Assembly: GCF_025195125.1 (NCBI RefSeq)
Contig: NZ_JAMGSL010000002.1
Coordinates: forward strand, 372,001-436,000
Direction: 5' to 3'
DNA from: Streptomyces sp. Je 1-79
GTDB taxonomy: Bacteria > Actinomycetota > Actinomycetes > Streptomycetales > Streptomycetaceae
DNA length: 64,000 bases
Shown here: one piece after another, positions 33,300-42,092 of the stretch
How the letters are laid out: each line of letters opens with the position of its first letter
Position numbering within the stretch: position 1 is the stretch's first letter
Translations under genes and position numbers: made by a program
The notes under the pieces: generated by a model
The model's input: the letters and a program-made list of their open reading frames with translations, nothing else
Database searches by the model: none
What the model was told of the DNA's origin: nothing

Positions 33300-33431
33300 G
33301 CTTCCCTTCCCCCTCCCACCCACGCCGCCCCGAACCGGGGGGCGATGCAGGTAGGTGCAACGTCTGCGCCATCGTCTCCGATCCGATGGACGAAGCTCTC
33401 CGCGAGAGCTGCCTGGGAGGGTACGAGAAGG

Positions 33432-33647
33432 TCACCCTCGTGACGGCAGCGGAGGGAAGGCAAGGGCGTTGACGGCGCGGTGGTCGACGTGCGGTCGACC
33501 GGCGAGCTCCGAGTCGAGCATCCGCAGCCGATCGAGGCAGTGGCGTTGAGCGCCATAGACCTGCCTGGTCTGCGCCCAGACGGAGTCGCCGTCGGCGAGC
33601 GCGGAGGAGATCCTGATCGATCCGGACCTGATCGTCAGGGACTCCAC
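33432..33647 (-). CDS. Possible small protein, function unknown
   Basis: A 71-residue frame with GTG start and GC-rich third positions typical of real genes here. The middle (WAQTRQVYGAQRHCLDRLRMLDSEL) looks helical. No clear ribosome binding site and no recognised family. It lies in a decayed region, so it may be a relic. Confidence 0.35.
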   Translation of the reverse strand: MESLTIRSGSIRISSALADGDSVWAQTRQVYGAQRHCLDRLRMLDSELAGRPHVDHRAVNALAFPPLPSRG

Positions 33648-33769
33648 CGCCCCGCCCCCGTGCGGTTCGCGCCTGGGGCCCGGTCACCGCGCGGGGGCAG
33701 GCGTGAGCCTGCCCTCCCCCGACGGAAGAGGTCAGGCAGGGCCGGGACGGGACCGATCGTCCCGAGCCG

Positions 33770-34340
33770 TCAGACGCGCAGCCACACCGCCAGTCCCCAG
33801 GCAGACGGCCCTCGGTTTCGAGTGGGCCGCTGGAGAGGATGACGTGTTCGTGCGGTGGGAGGGTCGTGGGCGTCCGTGAGAGGTTGACGACGCAGACGAG
33901 GCCCTCCCGGCGGGGCGAGGGCGAGTACGTCCTCGCCGGCGGGCAGCCAGCCCATCGGGCCGTCACTGAAGCCCGGTTCGGTCCGGCGGAGCGCCAGGGC
34001 CGTCCGGTACAGCGCGAGCATCGAATCCGGGTCCGTGTCCTGGCGGTCGACCGCGTAGCGGGCCCACTCCGCAGGCTGCGGCAGCCACGGCTCGGCGTAC
34101 GGGCCGAAGCCCTACCAGGGTGCTTCGGCGGTCCACAGCACAGGCACCCGGCAGCCGTCGCGTCCGGGGTCGACGCCGTCGGTGCGGGCACGCATCGGAT
34201 CCTGGATGCGGTCGAGCGGGGTGTCGGTCTCGGCACTCAGTTCCTCGCCCTGGTACGCGTAGACGGAACCGGGGAGCGCAAGGGTCAGCAGGGCGGCGGC
34301 GCGTGCGCGCCGGGCACCGAGGCCGAGGTAGAACTCTGAC
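33770..34340 (-). pseudogene. Alpha-glucosidase (GH13) pseudogene, C-terminal remnant
   Basis: Read on the minus strand this matches the C-terminal part of a GH13 alpha-glucosidase: LALPGSVYAYQGEEL, then RDGCRVPVLWTAEAPW, then GFGPYAEPWLPQPAEWA and MLALYRTALALRR. Between PW and GFGP the expected Tyr codon is TAG (34112-34114), an amber mutation. The frame shifts near 33905-33916 (LALAP to REGLVCVVNL) and again near the end (LPGD to AVWLRV). The N-terminal two thirds, including the catalytic Asp and Glu, are missing. It lies next to a maltose/alpha-glucoside-type LacI regulator. Confidence 0.85.
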
Positions 34341-34584
34341 AGTGAATGATGGCGAGATGCTGGCTTATTGAGCGTTCTCGTTAATCCTTTGCGCCACGGG
34401 GGAACCGGAAGTTGGGGCGTCACATCCGCGCAGGTCAACGACGTGCGACTCCGGCGTCGGGGAACGATGAGGGGCGGGGCGGGGGCGCGGACGGCGCTTC
34501 GGGCGCGGAGTTGGGTGCCGGCCGGGAAGGGGGCGGCGCCGGGCTCGGCCGAGCGGGGTCGGCCGAGCGGGGGTGGCAGTCGGG
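34341..34584. other. Intergenic junction with a lower-GC patch
   Basis: The first about 60 bases have lower GC than the surroundings and mark the point where the alpha-glucosidase remnant is cut off. No gene or clear signal seen; the rest is G-rich spacer after the LacI-type gene. Confidence 0.4.
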
Positions 34585-35595
34585 TCAGCCCACCGGGGGC
34601 GGTGCCGTCGAGCCTCGGACGACGAGTTCGGGCTCGAAGAGAAGCTCGCCGGGGTCGGTCTGCGTGCCCTGGATCTGGGCGCAGAGCAGCTCGACCGCCG
34701 CGCGCCCCATCGCCTCGATGGGCTGGCGGACCGTGGAGAGCGGCGGCTCGGTGCAGTTCATGAAGGCGGAGTCGTCGAAGCCGACGACGGACACCTGCGA
34801 CGGAACCGAGAGCCCCCGCCTGCGCGCGGCCCTGATCGCGCCCAGGGCGAGCGGGTCGCTGGCGCACACGATGCCGGTGACCCCCCGCTCAAGGAGGCGG
34901 TTGGCGGCCGCCTGGCCTCCTTCGAGCGAGAAGATCGAGCGTACGACGTACTCGTCGGGCAGCTTCGCGCCCGCGGCCTCGGCCACCGCGCGGGCCGCCT
35001 CCAGCTTGCGCCGCGAAGGGACGTGGTCGTTAGGGCCGAGGACGAGTCCGATCCGCTCGTGCCCGAGGGACGCGAGGTGGCGCCAGGCCTGCTCGACGGC
35101 GACGGCGTCGTCGCAGGAGACGCAGGGGAAGTTGAGCCCGGCGATGGACGCGTTGATGAGGACCACCGGGATGTTGCGCTCCGCCAGCTGGTGGTAGTGG
35201 TCGTGCGGCGCGTCCGCCTGCGCGAACAGCCCTCCGGCGAAGACCACGCCGGACACCTGCTGCTGGAGGAGGAGATCCACGTAGTCGGCCTCGGAGACAC
35301 CGCCCTTGGTCTGCGTGCACAGCACGGGCGTCAGCCCCTGCTGGGCGAGCGCGCCGCCGATGACCTCCGCGAACGCGGGGAAGATGGGGTTCTGCAACTC
35401 CGGCAGGACCAGCCCGACGAGGCGCGCTCGCTCGCCGCGCAGCTGCGTGGGCCGCTCGTAGCCGAGCACGTCCAGCGCCGTGAGGACGGACTGCCGCGTC
35501 GCCTCGGAGACACCGGGCTTGCCGTTGAGCACACGGCTGACCGTCGCCTCGCTGACCCCCACCTTCTTGGCTACTTGAGCAAGTCGTCGCGTCAT
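34585..35595 (-). CDS. LacI family regulator (MalR/AglR-like)
   Basis: A 336-residue LacI-type repressor: N-terminal HTH and hinge (AQVAKKVGVSEATVSRVLNGKPGVSEATRQSV) and a periplasmic-binding-protein-like sensor domain (VGLVLPELQNPIFPAFAEVI, VSVVGFDDSAF). It resembles the maltose or alpha-glucoside regulators of Streptomyces. Its likely target, the alpha-glucosidase next to it, is a pseudogene, so the regulator may be an orphan. CGCAAG repeats upstream suggest it represses itself. Confidence 0.92.
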   Translation of the reverse strand: MTRRLAQVAKKVGVSEATVSRVLNGKPGVSEATRQSVLTALDVLGYERPTQLRGERARLVGLVLPELQNPIFPAFAEVIGGALAQQGLTPVLCTQTKGGVSEADYVDLLLQQQVSGVVFAGGLFAQADAPHDHYHQLAERNIPVVLINASIAGLNFPCVSCDDAVAVEQAWRHLASLGHERIGLVLGPNDHVPSRRKLEAARAVAEAAGAKLPDEYVVRSIFSLEGGQAAANRLLERGVTGIVCASDPLALGAIRAARRRGLSVPSQVSVVGFDDSAFMNCTEPPLSTVRQPIEAMGRAAVELLCAQIQGTQTDPGELLFEPELVVRGSTAPPPVG

Positions 35596-35598
35596 GAA

Positions 35599-35633
35599 CG
35601 CAAGACTATCGCAAGACCCGCAAGATTGTTGCG
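35599..35633. promoter_or_regulatory. CGCAAG operator repeats of the LacI-type regulator
   Basis: Three CGCAAG copies (35599, 35610, 35619) and one inverted TTGCG make the palindrome CGCAA-N5-TTGCG at 35619-35633. On the coding strand they read CTTGCG, close to the CTTGCAG units I recall for MalR operators. Confidence 0.7.
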
Positions 35634-35904
35634 TCGCTTCCTGCCTCGTATGCTCCGCCCGCCACAGGCCGGAGCGCGGGGCCGTCCACCTGCGGAATCG
35701 GCGGCTTGGCCCGCACAAACGGCGGCTCGGCCCGCGGAGCCGGCGGCTCGGCGGCTGTCCTCGGCCCGCCTCCTGCCGCCGGTGGGACGGAAGCGGCGCG
35801 CAAATGCTTGCGGAAGAACGCAACCCGCGTCGGCCCGCTCGCGAGCGCCCGTCCGACGCCGTCCCGGCGCCCCCGCCGACGGATGGCCACACGGTCTGGC
35901 CGAG
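35634..35904. repeat. Spacer with GGCGGCTCGGCCCG repeats
   Basis: At about 35700-35760 the unit GGCGGCTCGGCCCG recurs three to four times. No gene is supported here; the rest is spacer between the regulator and a histidine kinase relic. Confidence 0.5.
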
Positions 35905-36885
35905 TCATGAGCCCGTCGGCTCGGGGAGAGGGAGCGCGATGCGGAACGTGCAGCCCTGGCCCGGGGCGGTATCGAGGGTGATGCGGCCGCCGTGCGCGGT
36001 GACGAGGGCCTGGGCGATGGCGAGGCCGAGCCCGGAGCCGCCGGTGGCGCGGGTGCGGGAGTCGTCGGCACGGTAGAAGCGGTCGAAGACCCGGTCGCGT
36101 TCGGCCTCGGTCAGACCGGGGCCCCGGTCGGCGACTTCGAGGACGGCGTACGGGCCCGCGGTGCCGACGCCGATCCGGACGGGGGTGCCGGGAGGGGTGT
36201 GGGTGACGGCGTTGCCGATCAGGTTGGAGACGACCTGGCGGAGCCGGGCCTCGTCCGCGACGGCCGGGGCCGTGGACGGTTTCCCGCCACCGGGACCGGT
36301 CAGGGTCACCGCGCGGGTCGTGTCGAGGGCTCGTACGTCGTGAAGGGCGTCCGCCACCAGCGTACGGAGGTCCATGGGCGCGAGGTCGAGGGCGAACGCC
36401 GCCGACGCCGACGGGTCGTGGCCGTCCTCGTCGAGTCGGGCGAGGAGCAGCATTTCCTCCACGAGTCGGGTGAGGCGTTCGGACTCCGCGGCGATCCGGG
36501 AATTGGCTGAGCATCTGGTTGAGGCAGGCGGTGAGGCGTCCCACCTCGGTGTGAGGAGCGGCCAGTTCCGGGACGCGGTGGGAGTAGTCGCCTGCGGTGA
36601 TGGCCGTCGCGGTCTCCTCGATGCGGGTCAGGGGGCGCAGCCCGGAGCGGACGGCGAACCAGCCGGCGACGGCCAGGACCGCGAACAGGGCGGTCCCCAC
36701 CGTCAGCGACAGGTTCCTGGCCTCGGCGATGGTGCGGTCGACCTCTTCGAGGGAGGTGGCCACGAGAACGCTCCCCCGAACGTCGGACCGTCCGGGCGGG
36801 AAGACCTCGGCGGGCTGGTCGAGTGCGACGACCCGCCAGCTGTGGCCGTCTCCGTCGTGCGCGGGAACCGTGAACGGGCGGCCCT
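35905..36885 (-). pseudogene. Sensor histidine kinase pseudogene, phosphoacceptor region deleted
   Basis: The N-terminal part contains an extracellular stretch, a membrane helix (LTVGTALFAVLAVAGWFAV) and a HAMP domain up to NQMLSQ. Near 36497 the frame jumps directly to IAAESERLTRLVEEMLLLARLDE, which is the second dimer helix, followed by an intact ATPase domain with the N box (NLIGNAVTH), DRGPGL and GGSGLGLAIAQ. The segment with the phosphoacceptor His is missing and the frame is broken. The true N-terminus is also lost at the junction with a TerD fragment, and no response regulator is nearby. Confidence 0.8.
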
Positions 36886-37054
36886 CCTGGGCGATTACCT
36901 CCGCGCGGACGGCGCCTGCCCGTACACGTACGCCTCGCTCCTCGCCGAGATCTACCGCCGGGGCCACGTCTGGCGCTTCCGCGCCGTCGGGCAGGGCTAT
37001 GACCACGGACTCGCCGGCCTCGCACGCGACTACGGAGTCGACATCGCCGGTTGA
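36885..37054 (+). pseudogene. TerD family C-terminal fragment
   Basis: On the plus strand the last about 55 codons of a TerD/tellurium-resistance-type protein remain: LLGDYL, then LLAEIYRRGHVWRFRAVGQGYDHGLAGLA and RDYGVDI before the stop. The rest of the gene is replaced by the opposing kinase relic, so this is a deletion or recombination scar. Confidence 0.7.
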
Positions 37055-37087
37055 ACGAGGCGGGCGACGTCCGGAAGGCCGACGCCC

Positions 37088-38116
37088 CTACCGGACCGTG
37101 GCCGCCGGGGCGGCCTCCGGGCGGGTGCGGTTCCAGGGCATCCGGGACCATGGGAGCGCCAGTTCGCTCTGGTCGGAGACGTCCCGGGGGGCGAGGTTCT
37201 TGAGCGGGGTGGCCTCGTCGTGGCGGGCGAAGACCGTGTCGACGTAGCGGTGGCCGGTGTCGGCGGCGATGAAGAGGACCGTCCGCCCGGCGTCGCGCTC
37301 GCGTTCGTGGTGCGCGGCGAGGTAGCCGGCGCCGGTCGACAGGCCCGCGAAGACCGCGTGTCTGCGCAGCAGGTCGACGCTGCCGGACAGCGCCGCGTCG
37401 AAGGAGATCCAGTGCAGGGTGTCGTACAGCTCGTGCGAGACGTTGCCGAAGGGGATGGAGCTGCCGATCCCGGCGATGATGATCTCCGGGTCGGCGACGT
37501 GCTCGGCGCCGAAGGTCACGCTGCCGTACGGCTGCACGCCCACGAGCCGGACGTCGGCCGGGCCGCCCGGGGCTGTGCGCAGCCGGCGGGCGAGGGCGCC
37601 GGTCGAGGCGCCCGAGCCGACCCCGCCGACGAGGGTGAGCCCCTCCCCGCCGGTGGCCTCGCGGATCCGGTCGGCGATCGCACGGTAGCCGAGGTAGTGG
37701 ATGTCGTCGTGGTACTGCCGCATCCAGTGGTACTCGGGGTGCGCGGCGAGGATCTCGTGGATGCGCTCCACCCGCCGCTTCTGGTCGAGTTTGAGGTCGT
37801 CGCACGGATCCATCTGTTCCAGCGTGGCGCCGAGGACGGCCAGTTGGGTCCGCAGCGTCCGGTCCACCGTCGTCGAGCCGACGATGTGGCAGCGCATGCC
37901 GTGCCGGTGACAGGCCAGGGCGAGCGCGTACGCGTAGATGCCGCTGGAGCTGTCCAGGAGCGTGTCCCCGGGCCGTACGGTTCCGGTGTCGAGCAGGTGG
38001 CGCACCGCGGCGAGGGCCGAGACCACCTTCATCGTCTCAAAGCGCAGGCAGACGAGCCGGTCGTCGAGGCGTATCAGGTCCGGCCGGCCGATCGCCTCCG
38101 CGATGTGCTGGTCCAT
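37088..38116 (-). CDS. PLP-dependent beta-substituting enzyme (cysteine synthase/SbnA-like)
   Basis: A 342-residue fold-type II PLP enzyme. The probable Schiff-base Lys is Lys30 in FETMKVVSA, the substrate loop is SSSGIYAYALA, and the phosphate loop is GGVGSGASTGALA. The usual NPTGSxKDR context is altered, so the substrate differs from ordinary cysteine synthase. With a GHMP kinase just upstream, a route of phosphorylating Ser or Thr and then replacing the phosphate by an amine to make a diamino-acid metallophore part is plausible but inferred. AAGGAG precedes the ATG, and the gene begins within the end of the kinase gene. Confidence 0.75.
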   Translation of the reverse strand: MDQHIAEAIGRPDLIRLDDRLVCLRFETMKVVSALAAVRHLLDTGTVRPGDTLLDSSSGIYAYALALACHRHGMRCHIVGSTTVDRTLRTQLAVLGATLEQMDPCDDLKLDQKRRVERIHEILAAHPEYHWMRQYHDDIHYLGYRAIADRIREATGGEGLTLVGGVGSGASTGALARRLRTAPGGPADVRLVGVQPYGSVTFGAEHVADPEIIIAGIGSSIPFGNVSHELYDTLHWISFDAALSGSVDLLRRHAVFAGLSTGAGYLAAHHERERDAGRTVLFIAADTGHRYVDTVFARHDEATPLKNLAPRDVSDQSELALPWSRMPWNRTRPEAAPAATVR

Positions 38117-39230
38117 TCAGGAACTCCTTGGTGGTGGGGAAGGTCGTGAAGGTCCGGGTGGCGGGGATGCCGTGGGAGTCCAGGGCGCGCAGGCAGTGGC
38201 GCACACGGTGCCGCAGCCCCGGCGCGGCCGGGTCGAGGAGCACGCCCGCCACCGCGCCGCTGTGCGCGATCTGTACGCCCGCCGCACCGACCTGCCGCGC
38301 GACGGCCGTCAAGGTGTCGAACTCCGGGTGGCCAAGGACCTGTTGGCCGCGCCGGGCGCTTGCGGTGGCGACCTCGCCCAGGAGCCCGGCGTCTCCGGTG
38401 GCCACCGCACGGCGCAGCAGTGCGCGCAGCCGCTCGTACTCCCGGATGTCGACGTCGGCGGCCTCCCGTGCGGGCAGGGCGAGCGTGTCCACGGGCGCGC
38501 CCCCGCCGAGCGTGCAGCCCACGACGACCAGGGGCGGGAGGGCCGGGCCGAGGATCTCCAGGACCCGGCCCTCCCGCTGGGCGAAGAGCACCGGACGGCC
38601 GTCCAGCATCAGCGGATCGCAGGCCAGTTCCGCCCGGACGGCCAGCCGGGCGACCGTCTCGGGGGCGAGCCGCAGCCCGTACGAGTCGGCGACGGCGCGG
38701 ACGGTGGCGATCACGTCGCTGGTCGAGCTGCCCATGCCCAGCCCCACCGGGATGTCCCCCACGAGCCTCAACTCCCCGCCCGAGGGCGGGAGTCCCGCTC
38801 GCCGCGCGCACTCCACGACCGTCAGCGCCGCGGCGTCCGCGGCCTTCGTGCGGTCGGCGGGTACGACGGTGAGCGCTTCGGGTGCGGTACCGGGGCGGCG
38901 GGCGAACCGGGCGCGGCTGCCGGGGCCGGCCATGGGGAGGGTGACCAGGCCGGCGCACGTGCGCCCTTCGCCGTCGAGGAACGCCCCCTGGAGGATCTCG
39001 CCGTGGTGGCACGGCGCGTACCCGGTGCCGGTGGGGAGGGCACCGGCATCGGGTACGGCCGGACTGTGGGCCGCCCTGCCCGGCAGGGCCGGGTGGCGGG
39101 CCGTGTCCGCCCCGGCCGGGTGGTGGGCGGCCGGACTCTGGGGAGCCGGACGGTGGGCGGCCGTGCCCGCCACGGCCGGGCGGTGGGCCATCGTGCCCGC
39201 CACGGCCAGGGGGTGGGTGGTCGGGGTCAC
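38037..39230 (-). CDS. GHMP family kinase (threonine/serine kinase-like)
   Basis: A 397-residue protein. The first about 58 residues are Ala/His/Pro-rich imperfect repeats of the AVAGTxAHRP type, probably disordered. The kinase domain has GTGYAPCHHGEILQG, and VGLGMGSSTSDV as the ATP loop, similar to PduX-type L-threonine kinases. The GTG start overlaps the upstream stop as GTGA. The end overlaps the next gene by 80 bases, which is long for this strand. The likely role is to activate a hydroxy amino acid for the PLP enzyme. Confidence 0.8.
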   Translation of the reverse strand: MTPTTHPLAVAGTMAHRPAVAGTAAHRPAPQSPAAHHPAGADTARHPALPGRAAHSPAVPDAGALPTGTGYAPCHHGEILQGAFLDGEGRTCAGLVTLPMAGPGSRARFARRPGTAPEALTVVPADRTKAADAAALTVVECARRAGLPPSGGELRLVGDIPVGLGMGSSTSDVIATVRAVADSYGLRLAPETVARLAVRAELACDPLMLDGRPVLFAQREGRVLEILGPALPPLVVVGCTLGGGAPVDTLALPAREAADVDIREYERLRALLRRAVATGDAGLLGEVATASARRGQQVLGHPEFDTLTAVARQVGAAGVQIAHSGAVAGVLLDPAAPGLRHRVRHCLRALDSHGIPATRTFTTFPTTKEFLNGPAHRGGDRPAGPDTPRRPARLPAL

Positions 39231-40090
39231 GCGCCGCCCACCGTCCGGTAGCGGTACAGGGCCGTCTCCTCGGCGCTGAACTGGGAGAAGGGGAACGGCT
39301 CCGCCGACAGGGCGGTCACACCCGAGCCGAGAAAGGCGCGGGCGACGGCGCTGCCGGTCTGCGCGTAGACGATCAGCGGGATGCCCCGGGACCGACAGCG
39401 CTCCAGGACGGTGTCGAACGAGCCGTTGCTCAGGGTCATCCCGGTGGCCACGACGGCTTCGGCGCGGTCGAGCACCTCGTGCATGTCGGCCGTGACGGGG
39501 TCGCCCCACTGGGTGGCCTTGAGGTTGAAGTCGCAGGGCAGCGGCTCGCCGCCGCGCTCACGGATCGCCGCGACCAGCGGGTTGACGACGCCGATGAGAC
39601 CGACCGTGGCGCCCTGCTCGATGTCGAGCAGCCCGGCGATGGCCGCGTCGCGGGCCTTCGCACGGACCTCCGGGGCGCCGGAGGGCAGGGTCACGGGCTC
39701 GGCCTCGCCCGACTCCCCGGCGACGCGGTGCGGGCGGACCTCGGAGAGGTAGGCGTCGAGGGCGGCGATCCGCAGGGGGCGCGGGGCCTCGCGCAGCAGG
39801 ACGTCGAGCGGGGTGCCGGAGGAGTCGCGGCAGACCGACGGGTCGATCTCGCCGGCCTCGAAGGCGCAGCCGCCGAAGGAGCCGCCGAGGCGGACCAGGA
39901 CGTACTGATTGAGGTAGGTCGTGTCACCGCCCGCCAGGCGGGTGCCGTGGTGGATCCAGAACACGCTGGTCGCGACGAGTTCCGAGGGAAGCGGGCCGTG
40001 CTCGCCGGCCAGAACCGCCTCGACGAGCGCCTCGACGGAAAGGACTGGGTTAGGGGTGGAAAGTACAGGGGTGGAGGGGGCCAGAGCCAT
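39227..40090 (-). CDS. Rossmann-like DUF364/DUF4213 protein
   Basis: A 287-residue protein. The N-terminal half contains WIHHGTRLAGGDTTYLNQYV and ends near PLDVLLREAP, resembling DUF4213. The C-terminal half has GLIGVVNPLV and ATGMTLSNGSFDTVL, resembling DUF364, a family often beside FecCD-type metal-chelate importers. The role may be chelate handling; no catalysis is shown. The ATG has GAGAAGGAAA upstream. Confidence 0.78.
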   Translation of the reverse strand: MALAPSTPVLSTPNPVLSVEALVEAVLAGEHGPLPSELVATSVFWIHHGTRLAGGDTTYLNQYVLVRLGGSFGGCAFEAGEIDPSVCRDSSGTPLDVLLREAPRPLRIAALDAYLSEVRPHRVAGESGEAEPVTLPSGAPEVRAKARDAAIAGLLDIEQGATVGLIGVVNPLVAAIRERGGEPLPCDFNLKATQWGDPVTADMHEVLDRAEAVVATGMTLSNGSFDTVLERCRSRGIPLIVYAQTGSAVARAFLGSGVTALSAEPFPFSQFSAEETALYRYRTVGGA

Positions 40091-40101
40091 GGGTTTCCTT
40101 C

Positions 40102-40911
40102 TCACAGGGCGGGTTGGGGTGCCGGGACGGCGGTCCGGCGTCGCGTGCCCAGCGGGCCGCGGTAGGTGACGGCCGGGTGCCCCAGCGCGTCGGTGGTGAG
40201 CGCGGCGTCCACCTCGAAGACCTCGGCGAGCCGCTCGGCCGTCAGTACGGCGGCAGGGGTGCCGGAGGCGACGAGGCGGCCGTGGTGCAGGAGCAGCAGC
40301 CGGTCGCAGTAGCGGGCGGCGAGCGACAGGTCGTGCAGCGCGACCAGGACCGTCTGGTCGGTGCCGGCCAGCAGCTCCATCAGCTCCAACTGGTGCTTGA
40401 CGTCGAGGTGGTTGGTCGGCTCGTCCAGCAGGAGCGCGTACGGCTGCTGGGCCAGCGCGCGGGCGATGTGGGCGCGCTGCCGCTCGCCGCCGGACAGCGC
40501 CTTCCAGGAGCGGCCGGCGAGTGCGGTGAGTCCGACACGTTCCAGCGCGGCGGCGACCACGGCCCGGTCGGTGGCGTCCGGTCCGCGCCAGCGGTCCCGG
40601 AAGGGAGTACGGCCCAGGCCGACGACGTCCGCGACCCGCAGATCGCTGTCGGCACCCGAGCCCTGTTCGACGAACGCGACGTGACGGGCGATCCGGCGCG
40701 CACTCCAGTCCCGTACGGATTCGCCGTCGTAGCGGACCGTGCCGGTGTCGGGGGCCCGCAGGCCGGCCAGGCAGCGCAGCAGCGAGGACTTGCCCGAGCC
40801 GTTGGGGCCGAGCAGCCCGACGGTCTCGCCGGGGGCGATGTCCGCGTCGACCTCCCGTACGACCGGGGTGCCGGCCACCGACCAGCTGAGCGTCTCGGCG
40901 GTGATCCTCAC
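40102..40911 (-). CDS. ABC importer ATPase, FecE/BtuD type
   Basis: A 269-residue ATPase with Walker A GPNGSGKSS, signature LSGGERQR, Walker B ALLLDEPTNHLD and a switch His in ALHDLSLAARY. It powers the FecCD-type permease encoded upstream; its GTG start overlaps that permease stop as GTGA. The complex should import a metal chelate or similar compound. Confidence 0.93.
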   Translation of the reverse strand: MRITAETLSWSVAGTPVVREVDADIAPGETVGLLGPNGSGKSSLLRCLAGLRAPDTGTVRYDGESVRDWSARRIARHVAFVEQGSGADSDLRVADVVGLGRTPFRDRWRGPDATDRAVVAAALERVGLTALAGRSWKALSGGERQRAHIARALAQQPYALLLDEPTNHLDVKHQLELMELLAGTDQTVLVALHDLSLAARYCDRLLLLHHGRLVASGTPAAVLTAERLAEVFEVDAALTTDALGHPAVTYRGPLGTRRRTAVPAPQPAL

Positions 40912-42092
40912 AGCTCACCCCGCTTGCGCAGGACGAGGAGGAAGAGCGGTACGCCGAGCAGGGCGGTGATCACGCCGACCGGGACCTCGCGCGGCGCGAA
41001 GGCGATCCGGGCGAGCGCGTCCGTCCACACCAGGAACACCGCGCCCGCGAGCGCCGCGTACGGCAGCAGCACCCGGTGCGACGGCCCCACGAGGAACCGC
41101 ACCCCGTGGGGGACGATCAGCCCGACGAAGCCGATGGCGCCGACGGTGGCCACCGCGACCGCCGTCAGGGCGGCGGTGACCACGAGCAGGAGCATCCGGG
41201 TGCGCCGTACGCCGATGCCGAGGGAGGCGGCGGTGTCGGTGCCGAACGCGAGCCCGTCGAGGGCGTTCGAGCGGAGCCACGCGACCGCGAGACCGAGCGG
41301 GGTGACGATCGCGCAGACCACGACCGTGTCCCAGCGGGCCGGCGCCATCGAGCCGAGGAGCCAGTGGGTGACCGCCCGCGTGGTGTCGGCGTCCGCCGAG
41401 GCCATCAGGACGAGCGAGGTCAGCGCGGTGAAGAGCTGGCCGATGACGACTCCGGTGAGGACGATCCGTACGGAGTCGAGGCCGGTGCGCCGCAGCAGAA
41501 GGAGCAGGAGCGCGAAGGAGAGCAGCGCGCCGGCGAGCGCACCGCCGGTGACCCCGAGCGTGCTCGCGCCGACCCCGAGGACGACGACGGCCACGGCTCC
41601 CGCCGACGCGCCGGAGGAGACGCCGAGGAGGTAGGGGTCGGCGAGCGCGTTACGGGTGACCGCCTGGAGCACCGCGCCGCACACGGCGAGCGAGGCCCCG
41701 ACGAGGGCGGCCATCAGCACGCGCGGCAGCCGCAGGTCCCAGACGAGGGAGTCCAGCAACGGGGGCAGGGGCTCCACGTCCAGTCCGAGACGGGCGCCGA
41801 GGACACGGGCGAGGTCCGCCCAGCCCACGTCGGCGGTACCGACGCGCACGGCCGCGGCGATCGAGCCCGCCAGAGCGGCCACGGCGAGGAGCAGGAGGAG
41901 AGCCCGGGCACCCCGGGACGTGCCATTTCCGTACGGCCGAAGGGCGACGCCCCCGCCGGACGGCGCGGCGGCGCCTCCCCCGCCCGACACGGCCCGCGTG
42001 ACGACGGACTCCCCCGGCCCCGCCTCCCGCCCCCGGGCCGCCGGGCGCAGCAGGTCGACCGGACCTCCCCCGGCGTCCGGTTCAGCGGACAT
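40908..42092 (-). CDS. FecCD-type ABC importer permease
   Basis: A 394-residue permease. After a 60-residue Gly/Ala-rich cytosolic extension come about ten membrane helices with typical FecCD segments (WDLRLPRVLMAALVGASLAVCGAVLQAVTRNALADP, VSSGASAGA, GFVGLIVPHGVRFLVGP, all as separate blocks). It forms a homodimer channel for siderophore or metal-chelate import. It overlaps the binding-protein gene stop by 11 bases. Confidence 0.92.
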   Translation of the reverse strand: MSAEPDAGGGPVDLLRPAARGREAGPGESVVTRAVSGGGGAAAPSGGGVALRPYGNGTSRGARALLLLLAVAALAGSIAAAVRVGTADVGWADLARVLGARLGLDVEPLPPLLDSLVWDLRLPRVLMAALVGASLAVCGAVLQAVTRNALADPYLLGVSSGASAGAVAVVVLGVGASTLGVTGGALAGALLSFALLLLLLRRTGLDSVRIVLTGVVIGQLFTALTSLVLMASADADTTRAVTHWLLGSMAPARWDTVVVCAIVTPLGLAVAWLRSNALDGLAFGTDTAASLGIGVRRTRMLLLVVTAALTAVAVATVGAIGFVGLIVPHGVRFLVGPSHRVLLPYAALAGAVFLVWTDALARIAFAPREVPVGVITALLGVPLFLLVLRKRGEL

